Shown: in pieces, positions 13,192 through 19,502 of the stretch
Layout: each line of letters opens with the position of its first letter
Position numbering within the stretch: position 1 is the first letter of the stretch
IMG/VR virus record: IMGVR_UViG_3300032245_000052
Location: 1-20,902 of that record
Reading direction: 5' to 3' (one strand)
Source: a virus
DNA: 20,902 nt
Notes under the pieces: generated by a model
Database searches by the model: none
What the model was told of the DNA's origin: nothing
What the model saw: only the letters and a program-made list of their open reading frames with translations
Program-made: the position numbers and the translations under genes

Positions 13192-15131
13192 TGAGCGGAA
13201 TTCTTAATTTATTGTTGGGTAGTGCGGCTGGCGTTATAAAAGACGCTTACTTTAACCTTGTCACGTTGTTGCTAAATACAACTGCGACTAATGGCGCACA
13301 AAACAATACATTTTTAGATAGTTCGACTAATAACTTTAGTATCACCAGAAATGGCAATACTACGCAGGGAACGTTTACGCCTTTTAGCCAAACCGGTTGG
13401 AGTAATTACTTAGATGGTTCTGCTTCAACTTATTTATCGTTTCCTTCTAATACTGCGTTTGCATGGGGTACTGGCGCGTACACAGTAGAAGGTTGGGTTT
13501 ATCAAACAGCTAGAGCGACAAATGATGCTCTGTTTTTTGGTTCTGGTGGTAGCGGCGGAGCATTTCTTGCATATATAAAAGGTAACGGTGCTGTAAGTAT
13601 AGATAATTTTGGCGGCTCTACTGTAGCGACAGGTAGTGCTAACGATGTTCCTTTAAATACTTGGGTTCATCTTGCTTATGTAAGAAGCAGCACAGCGTCT
13701 AACGATACTAAAATTTATGTAAATGGCGTTTTAAAAGCTACTGGAACAGACGCAAACAATTGGACGAATTCTTCGTCTCCTATAATTGGAATGCTGACAA
13801 ACAATACTGACTATGCAATTAAAGGTTATATATCAAATTTTCGCGCTGTAAAAGGAACGGCAGTTTATACGTCTGCGTTTACGCCTCCAACAGCTCCATT
13901 GACTGCTATTTCTGGAACGTCAGCACTTACTTGCCAAAGTAATCGTTTTGTTGATAACAGCTCAAACAATTTTACAGTTACTCCTACTGGAACGGCATCC
14001 GTCCAAGCATTTAGCCCATTTGCTCCTACTGCTGCTTACAGCACAAGCTTAGTAGGTGGTAGTGGGTATTTTGATGGTAGTGGGGATTATTTATCTACGT
14101 CTAGCAATGCAGCCTTTGCTTTTGGTTTAAGTGATTTTGAAGTTGACTTCTGGATTTACGCTACAGCATTGCCAGCTTCTGATAACAACATATTAAATCA
14201 AAATTTATCTAGTGGAACTCCGCAATTTTATATTGATAGCACAGGAAAATTACAATACAGAAATGCTTTTATTGGTGCTGTTTTAACTTCAAATACAACA
14301 TTTAAAACCGGTCAATGGTATTACTGCGTTGTTTCTAGGGTTTCATTAACTGCAAGAATGTTTATTAATGGAGTATTAGATACTTCAGGAGCAGACGCTA
14401 ACAATTGGTCTAATACTGCTGGTTGGTATATTTCTAATAACAGCGGAAGTTTTACTGGTTACATATCAAATGTGCGTCTTGTTAATGGTTCAGGAATAAC
14501 TTCATCTACTGTACCAACAGCGCCATTAACGGCCATTACAAATACAGTATTACTTACAAACTTCACCAACGCTGGCATATACGACTCTGCTGCCAAAAAT
14601 GTTAATGAAACTGCGGGTAATGCACAGGTAAGCACAGCAACTGCGCAATTTGGCACAACGTCAATGTACTTTGATGGTACTGGTGATTGTTTGCAATTTC
14701 CAGCTACGCCTAATTTTTTGTTTGGCGGCGATTTTACTATTGAAGGTTGGTTTAACCGTGATAATGGCGCTGACAATTCAATTTTTGTAATGAATACAAG
14801 CGGCGCAAATTATTTTGCGATTAATGTTAATTCTGCTGGTTACAACATTTATTTAAATGGTTCAGGCCCTGCTTTTAGCCCGTCAGTTACTTTATCAAAT
14901 AACACTTGGTATTATTTTGCGTTGGTTAGAAGTGGATCAACAGTCACTCTTTATCACAACGGAAGCAGCGTAGGAACAACAAGTAATTCAAGTGTTTTGG
15001 GTTCATCAAGCGTTGTGGCTTATGTTGGTGGCATAAATGGCGGTTTAAAAGCTTATGTTGATGATTTAAGAATAACTAAATATGCAAGAACTATCACAGC
15101 AAGCCCAACCGCAGCATTCCCGATTCAATAG
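13191..15131 (+). CDS. Triple LamG-domain (lectin-like) tail protein, 646 aa
   Basis: I start at ATG 13191, in a TAATG overlap with the previous stop, not at TTG 13161. Three concanavalin-like LamG domains are visible, each starting with a Y(L/F)DG motif and followed by a G(Y/W)-type strand: NYLDGSAS near 72, YFDGSGDYL at 293, and YFDGTGDCL at 493. The motifs EGWVYQ, DFWIY and EGWFNR recur. Domains one and two share IYVNGVLKATGTDANNW and MFINGVLDTSGADANNW. Such domains bind carbohydrate or surface polymer, so this is a strong adhesin candidate. Local GC is about 35-42% in the 60-base lines I counted, lower than in the head genes. Confidence 0.88.
   Translation: MSGILNLLLGSAAGVIKDAYFNLVTLLLNTTATNGAQNNTFLDSSTNNFSITRNGNTTQGTFTPFSQTGWSNYLDGSASTYLSFPSNTAFAWGTGAYTVEGWVYQTARATNDALFFGSGGSGGAFLAYIKGNGAVSIDNFGGSTVATGSANDVPLNTWVHLAYVRSSTASNDTKIYVNGVLKATGTDANNWTNSSSPIIGMLTNNTDYAIKGYISNFRAVKGTAVYTSAFTPPTAPLTAISGTSALTCQSNRFVDNSSNNFTVTPTGTASVQAFSPFAPTAAYSTSLVGGSGYFDGSGDYLSTSSNAAFAFGLSDFEVDFWIYATALPASDNNILNQNLSSGTPQFYIDSTGKLQYRNAFIGAVLTSNTTFKTGQWYYCVVSRVSLTARMFINGVLDTSGADANNWSNTAGWYISNNSGSFTGYISNVRLVNGSGITSSTVPTAPLTAITNTVLLTNFTNAGIYDSAAKNVNETAGNAQVSTATAQFGTTSMYFDGTGDCLQFPATPNFLFGGDFTIEGWFNRDNGADNSIFVMNTSGANYFAINVNSAGYNIYLNGSGPAFSPSVTLSNNTWYYFALVRSGSTVTLYHNGSSVGTTSNSSVLGSSSVVAYVGGINGGLKAYVDDLRITKYARTITASPTAAFPIQ
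13407..15110 (+). repeat. Three tandem LamG-like domains in one gene
   Basis: Approximate spans are residues 73-240, 293-455 and 493-640. A linker motif FLDSSTNNF (near 42) recurs before domain two as FVDNSSNNF (near 258), and each is followed by F-x-PF. The leader and domain thus appear to have been duplicated together. Confidence 0.7.
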
Positions 15132-15138
15132 GTGACAA

Positions 15139-15438
15139 ATGTTTTCTAAAAACGGTTCTATTCCAAAGCCTGAAACTGACGGTACAGAAGGCTGGATTGA
15201 AGTTCCTGACCAACCTGAATGCCCTGAAGGTAAAGAGGTAGTTTGGTGGTATCCACCAGGTTGGATTATTCGCGACCCAAAACCAGAGGGCAATTGGTCA
15301 TGGTCGCAATCTACAGAACAATGGGTTGAACATGTTTTGCAGACAGAGCAAATTCAAGAAATAGTGCCAGAACAAATTCAGGTTATTGATTCAGTTCAAA
15401 TTGTTGCGTTGACTAGCCAAGATATTGGGGCTTTGTAA
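15139..15438 (+). CDS. Small Trp-rich protein, 99 aa
   Basis: An acidic protein with an unusual Trp/Pro cluster at about residues 32-40 (EVVWWYPPGWIIRD) and two further Trp-rich stretches (NWSWSQSTEQWVE). The C-terminal third has QIQEIVPEQIQVIDSVQIV, a repeated Ile/Val/Gln pattern suggesting helix or strand pairing. The Shine-Dalgarno sequence is weak (AGGTGA). It sits directly after the LamG gene and overlaps the next start by one base (TAATG). It could be an assembly helper or a small tail part; I do not recognise a family. Confidence 0.6.
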   Translation: MFSKNGSIPKPETDGTEGWIEVPDQPECPEGKEVVWWYPPGWIIRDPKPEGNWSWSQSTEQWVEHVLQTEQIQEIVPEQIQVIDSVQIVALTSQDIGAL

Positions 15439-15728
15439 TGTTTAATTGGACGATTACCGATATGCAAGCTGTGGATGGCGTAATTAAAAACGTCAAATAT
15501 CACGCTGAATTAGAGTTAAACGGCAAGAAAATAGAAACCGAAGGGTATTGTTACTTTGATTCAAGTGATGGCGTTCCTATTGAATCGTTGACAGAAGAAA
15601 ACGTCATTAATTGGGTCAAGGCTGCAATGCCTACTATTGAACCAAGATTGCAAGAGCAAATGAACGCACTAGAAATAACGTCTGTAAATTTGCCTTGGAA
15701 GCCAGCAACTTTTAAACTGTCGATATGA
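15438..15728 (+). CDS. Small hypothetical protein, 96 aa (DUF7936-like)
   Basis: The pattern FNWTITDMQAVDGVIKNVKYHAEL, followed by KKIETEGYCYF, then a helical ENVINWVKAAMPTIEPRLQEQMNAL and a final LPWKPATFKL, is typical of a recurring small phage protein family that I associate with DUF7936. Its function is not established. The protein is a compact beta-then-helix arrangement. The start overlaps the previous stop by one base and its own stop is overlapped by the next start (ATGA), so translation is likely coupled in this cassette. Confidence 0.65.
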   Translation: MFNWTITDMQAVDGVIKNVKYHAELELNGKKIETEGYCYFDSSDGVPIESLTEENVINWVKAAMPTIEPRLQEQMNALEITSVNLPWKPATFKLSI

Positions 15729-15877
15729 AAATAGTTAATTTACAATTTAGTCTGCAAGAGATGCAGATTATTGCGGAAGCTTTGCGGGAATTGCCTTATA
15801 AGACGGTCGCAGGATTATTGATAAAAATTGACCAGCAAGTGCAGCCGCAGCTAGTAGAACAACCCAAAGAGGAATAA
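15725..15877 (+). CDS. Small hypothetical helical protein, 50 aa
   Basis: This short ORF begins in an ATGA overlap with the preceding stop and ends just 3 bases before the gp4-like ATG. Residues 1-8 (MKIVNLQF) look like a strand, and 9-37 (LQEMQIIAEALRELPYKTVAGLLIKI) form one or two helices with regular hydrophobic spacing. The tail is Gln/Pro/Glu-rich. The sense frame has no internal stop, which supports a real gene. Function unknown; the amphipathic helix could mediate protein contacts. Confidence 0.6.
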   Translation: MKIVNLQFSLQEMQIIAEALRELPYKTVAGLLIKIDQQVQPQLVEQPKEE

Positions 15878-15880
15878 TTA

Positions 15881-16864
15881 ATGACAAAGCCGATCGAGAT
15901 CATTAGTGCCGCTTTAAAGGATATTGGTGCGCTCGAAGCTGGCGAAACACCAACACCGGAAGCGTCTGCGGATGCTTTATTCATGCTGAATGACCTAGTA
16001 GATCAATGGTCAAACGAAAATATGATGGTGTTTAATGTCACAGAAATTATCTTTACGCTGATTTCAGGGCAAGTTCAATACACTATCGGCCCTAACCCAA
16101 GCACACAGAACTTTGTTGGTGCGCAATTTACAGGGTCGATAAACAACGATATTTTGACGGTTAGTGGCATTTTGTCGGGTGCTGTTGCGCAGGGACAAAC
16201 TTTGTCAGGCACAGGCGTTAGTGCCGGCACAAAGATCATCAACAACATTACTGGTGCTGGCGGCAACGTAAACGAGCAAGGCACTTATCGCGTCAACATT
16301 CCGCAGACTGTAGCTTCCACAACGCTAACGGCTTATTACCAAAAGCCTTTATATATTGACTCTGCGTTTGTGCGGATTAACACAACGTCAAACGGTCAGC
16401 CTATACAGGGTGGCGGTTTAGATTATCCGGTGGCTATTCTTGCGCTTCAGCAGTACGAACAAATTGGCTTGAAAACGCTAAACGGCCCTTGGCCTAAAGC
16501 TTTGTACTTCAACCCGAACGAGGAATCAGGCAACCTGTTTGTTTGGCCTAATCCTGCGCAAGGTGAATTGCACATGTTTGCCAATACGATTTTTAATCGT
16601 TTTTCTACGGTTCAAGATGATTTCGTATTGCCGCAAGGCTACACAATGGCTTTGCGTTGGTGCTTGGCTGAACGACTAATGCCTATGTACGGCAAGAACT
16701 CACAAACACAGATTGCGATGATTACGCAGTTTGCGGCACAGGCTAAATCTACGCTCAAACGAACAAATATGTCGCCATTGCAGACTGCTAATTATCCAAG
16801 TTCGTTGATGGTCAGCAAGCAAAAGGATGCTGGTTGGATTCTTACTGGCGGCTTTTTTAATTAA
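15881..16864 (+). CDS. P22 gp4-like tail accessory/head-completion protein
   Basis: The start (EIISAALKDIGALEAGETPTPE, 6-27) and MLNDLVDQWSNENMMVF (35-51) are typical of the P22 gp4-like family, which binds the portal after packaging and starts tail assembly. Later parts fit too: PVAILALQQYEQIGL, KALYFNP, NLFVWPNP, and ALRWCLAERL. P22 gp4 is 166 aa; this is 327. The excess includes an inserted Gly/Thr-rich beta module at about residues 83-152 that recurs in the gp10-like protein. The Shine-Dalgarno sequence is GAGG at 15869-15872. The muramidase activity reported for some gp4 proteins is not evident from motifs here. Confidence 0.8.
   Translation: MTKPIEIISAALKDIGALEAGETPTPEASADALFMLNDLVDQWSNENMMVFNVTEIIFTLISGQVQYTIGPNPSTQNFVGAQFTGSINNDILTVSGILSGAVAQGQTLSGTGVSAGTKIINNITGAGGNVNEQGTYRVNIPQTVASTTLTAYYQKPLYIDSAFVRINTTSNGQPIQGGGLDYPVAILALQQYEQIGLKTLNGPWPKALYFNPNEESGNLFVWPNPAQGELHMFANTIFNRFSTVQDDFVLPQGYTMALRWCLAERLMPMYGKNSQTQIAMITQFAAQAKSTLKRTNMSPLQTANYPSSLMVSKQKDAGWILTGGFFN
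16127..16336 (+). repeat. Shared beta module, copy in gp4-like protein
   Basis: Residues 83-152 carry FTGSINNDILTVSG, GQTLSGTGVSAGTKII and GTYRVNIPQTV. The same order and spacing appear in the gp10-like protein (FTGSISGTTLTVTN ... GVGVTSETVI ... GTYTVNISQTV). Confidence 0.75.
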
Positions 16865-16873
16865 GGGTAAGCC

Positions 16874-19252
16874 ATGCCTGACTTCGGTTTTGTTGGCCCT
16901 TCTTATGAAGCACCTTCGATCTATCAAGATGCGCAGGAATGTATCAATTGGCGACCTGAGATTGACCCGCTAAAGCAGCCTGGTCAGCGTGGTGTGGTTG
17001 CGCTATATCCAACGCCAGGCTTAACTACCAAGGCTGTTTTAAGTGCTTTGGGCGAGGTTCGTGGCGTTCGCACGTTGTCCGGTGGCGAGTACATGATCGC
17101 TGTCTGCGGTGCGTCTGTTTACATTCTTACCAGTAACCTAACGCCTAGCATTATTGGTCAGCTAAACACTTCCACAGGAATTGTTGGCATTACTGACAAC
17201 GGTCAGAATGTCTATATTGTTGACGGTGCTTATCGTTATACATGGCGCATTTCTACGCCTAACACAGCTATTTTCACCGGCTCTATATCTGGCACGACCC
17301 TTACCGTTACAAACAAATCTAGCGGCACAATTGGCGTTGGTCAGGTTGTTTTCGGCGTTGGCGTTACTAGCGAAACTGTTATTACTGCGTTGGGGTCAGG
17401 TTCTGGTGGTGCTGGAACTTATACGGTCAACATTTCGCAAACAGTAACAGCGCGTGATATGAATACTGCGGCTGTGGCTGCAACCCTGACAGGTTCTATT
17501 TCTAGCGGCGTTAATTCCGTAACCATTACCAACCAAGGCAGTAGCTATTTAAACCCAATAGTTAGCTTTGGCACGTTATGGACTGCGACAACCGTTGTAA
17601 CTACTGGTCAGCAAATTTATTACGGTGCAAATCTATATACGGTTTCAACAGGTGGCACGACAGGTTCAACCGCTCCAACACATACAAGCGGTTCGGCATC
17701 TAATGGAACGTCAACGCTTACTTATGCCGGCGTTGTGGCTACCGGAGTTCCAACGCAGATCAGCGGCAAGATTACGGAAGTAACCATCACAAACAGGGGT
17801 TCTGGCTACACTACAGCCCCTACAGTCACGTTTGCTGACAGCCTTGGTGGTTCTGGTTCAGGCGCAGCGGGAACGGCTGTATTGGTCGCTAATTCGCTTG
17901 CTGTAACTGCTATTACTGGCACGTTATATTTAGGCCAAACTATCCAAGGCGCGGGTATTACGCCTAACACAATCATTACTGCGTTTGGTAGCGGTACAGG
18001 CGGGGTTGGAACGTATGACGTAAATTTTACGCAAGCAGTCGGCTCTGAAAGTATGTACGCGCTGAACTGGACGGTTTTGCCTTCTACGGACGGAGCATTT
18101 AGCGGCGGCAATACGGTTGGCACTTACGACAATTACTTTGTTTACAACAACCCAAACACGCAGCAATTTGGTGCTTCTGACCTTCTGTCCCCAATTTCTA
18201 ATGGCTTAAGCTTTGGCAGCAAAGACGGTTCGCCCGATGATCTTGTCGCTTTAATTATTGACCACCGCGAAATTTATTTGTTAGGTGAAACGTCTAGTGA
18301 AGTATGGGTTGACGTTGGTGCTACGCCATTTCCGTTTCAACGAATCCCAGGCACTTCTACGCAGCATGGTTGTGCGGCTAAGTTCTCGCTTGCAAGACTA
18401 GGCAATTCATTTGCTTATGTAAGCAGAAACAATCGCGGTCAGGGTCAAGTTATGCAAATGGATGGTTACAAGCCGACCCGCATATCAACTCACGCTGTAG
18501 AACAATCGCTGGTTAATCAGTACATTGACGATGCAATAGCTTGGACTTACCAATTAGAAGGCCATGAATGCTACGTTGTGACGTTCCCAACTATCGGCAT
18601 TACTTGGTCTTATGACAATGCATCGTCAATGTGGCACAAGATGCTTTATTTCAATAATGATGGCACTTATTCAAGGCATCGAGGCCAATGCGCTACATTG
18701 TTTCAGGGCATGGTTTTGGTTGGAGATTACGAAAACGGCAAGATATACGAATTAGATTCTGAAGCTTATACGGATGATGGTCAGACGATACGTCGTGCGC
18801 GTCGTGCGCCGCATTTGGTTGCTGATTTCCAACGTGAATATTTTGACGAGTTACAGATACAATTTCAGCCTGGCGTTGGTTTTACAGGGTTATCGATAAC
18901 CGATGGCACGTTAATACCAGGCGCGGTTTACCTTGGTGATAGCTACACAATCGCATCAACGCAAACTTTAACTATTCCGTTAGATGGCATCTACGTTATT
19001 GGAACGTCAACAACATTGACAGGAACCACAACCAATAACCCACAGGCAATGCTGCGCTGGTCAAATGATGGTGGTTCAACGTGGTCAAAAGAGTATTGGG
19101 TAAGTATTGGTTCGGTTGGTCGGTTTAAGAATCGTGCTATTTGGCGGCGTTTGGGCATGGCGCGTGATCGCATTTTTGAGGTTGCTGTGACTGACCCTGT
19201 TTGGGCTGTAATTGTGTCTGCAAACTTGAAATCTTCGGCTGGGGACAACTAA
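16874..19252 (+). CDS. P22 gp10-like tail hub/DNA stabilization protein with inserted modules
   Basis: gp10 of P22 forms the tail hub that plugs the filled head. The N-terminal region (FVGPSYEAPSIYQDAQECIN, YPTPGLTT, then the repeated short strands VRGVRTLSGGEYMIAV) and the C-terminal half (SYDNASSMWHKMLYF, EYWVSIGSVGRFKNRAIW, WRRLGMARDRIFEVAV) fit this family. P22 gp10 is 472 aa, and this is 792. The surplus is mostly a block at about residues 134-397, placed between RYTWRISTPN and LNWTVLP. The block holds two copies of the module also seen in the gp4-like protein, a module with YGANLYTVSTGG-TAPTHTSG, and two VTITNxGSxY repeats. It is translated directly after the gp4-like gene. Confidence 0.85.
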   Translation: MPDFGFVGPSYEAPSIYQDAQECINWRPEIDPLKQPGQRGVVALYPTPGLTTKAVLSALGEVRGVRTLSGGEYMIAVCGASVYILTSNLTPSIIGQLNTSTGIVGITDNGQNVYIVDGAYRYTWRISTPNTAIFTGSISGTTLTVTNKSSGTIGVGQVVFGVGVTSETVITALGSGSGGAGTYTVNISQTVTARDMNTAAVAATLTGSISSGVNSVTITNQGSSYLNPIVSFGTLWTATTVVTTGQQIYYGANLYTVSTGGTTGSTAPTHTSGSASNGTSTLTYAGVVATGVPTQISGKITEVTITNRGSGYTTAPTVTFADSLGGSGSGAAGTAVLVANSLAVTAITGTLYLGQTIQGAGITPNTIITAFGSGTGGVGTYDVNFTQAVGSESMYALNWTVLPSTDGAFSGGNTVGTYDNYFVYNNPNTQQFGASDLLSPISNGLSFGSKDGSPDDLVALIIDHREIYLLGETSSEVWVDVGATPFPFQRIPGTSTQHGCAAKFSLARLGNSFAYVSRNNRGQGQVMQMDGYKPTRISTHAVEQSLVNQYIDDAIAWTYQLEGHECYVVTFPTIGITWSYDNASSMWHKMLYFNNDGTYSRHRGQCATLFQGMVLVGDYENGKIYELDSEAYTDDGQTIRRARRAPHLVADFQREYFDELQIQFQPGVGFTGLSITDGTLIPGAVYLGDSYTIASTQTLTIPLDGIYVIGTSTTLTGTTTNNPQAMLRWSNDGGSTWSKEYWVSIGSVGRFKNRAIWRRLGMARDRIFEVAVTDPVWAVIVSANLKSSAGDN
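17273..17467 (+). repeat. Shared beta module, first copy in gp10-like protein
   Basis: Residues 134-198: FTGSISGTTLTVTN, GQVVFGVGVTSETVI, GSGSGGAGTYTVNISQTV. It matches the gp4-like insert in order and spacing. Confidence 0.75.
17519..17833 (+). repeat. VTITN-GS-Y beta repeats flanking a binding-module-like segment
   Basis: VTITNQGSSY (residues 216-225) and VTITNRGSGY (303-312) are near-identical strand-turn motifs. Between them (235-286) is WTATTVVTTGQQIYYGANLYTVSTGG and TAPTHTSG, resembling a small carbohydrate-binding module found in many phage fibres. Confidence 0.55.
17909..18064 (+). repeat. Shared beta module, second partial copy in gp10-like protein
   Basis: Residues about 346-397: AITGTLYLGQTIQGAGITPN, TAFGSGTGGVGTYDVNFTQAV. 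It lacks a clear FTGSIS start, but otherwise repeats the first copy. Confidence 0.65.
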
Positions 19253-19485
19253 TGAGCATTACGCAAAATACGTCAACAATTCAGCCGTACCCACAGACTG
19301 AGTTCCTAGACCAAACGACAAACCGACCGACAAGGGCTTGGCAACAGTTCTTTTTGAACTTGCTAAATTACTCTAGCGCACCTACGGCAAGTGCTGGAAC
19401 TGCGGCATTACCAACTGCGCCTGTTGGCTTTATAAATATTACCGTAGGCGGAAAACCGTTCAAGGTTCCGTATTACAATCCTTGA
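19252..19485 (+). CDS. Small phage protein after gp10, 77 aa
   Basis: I start at ATG 19252, in a TAATG overlap with the gp10-like stop. The C-terminus, PVGFINITVGGKPFKVPYYNP, is a recurring ending in short phage proteins found near the tail genes (GFI-x-V-x-(V/I)-x-G-x-x-x-K-V-P-Y-Y). The N-terminal part has Gln/Thr-rich and Trp-containing segments (TRAWQQFFLNLL) that look helical. In P22 this position is held by the tail needle gp26, but at 77 aa with no trimeric coiled coil it is not a convincing needle. Function unknown; a virion part is possible. Confidence 0.65.
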   Translation: MSITQNTSTIQPYPQTEFLDQTTNRPTRAWQQFFLNLLNYSSAPTASAGTAALPTAPVGFINITVGGKPFKVPYYNP

Positions 19486-19502
19486 AATTAGTGGGGAATT
19501 AA

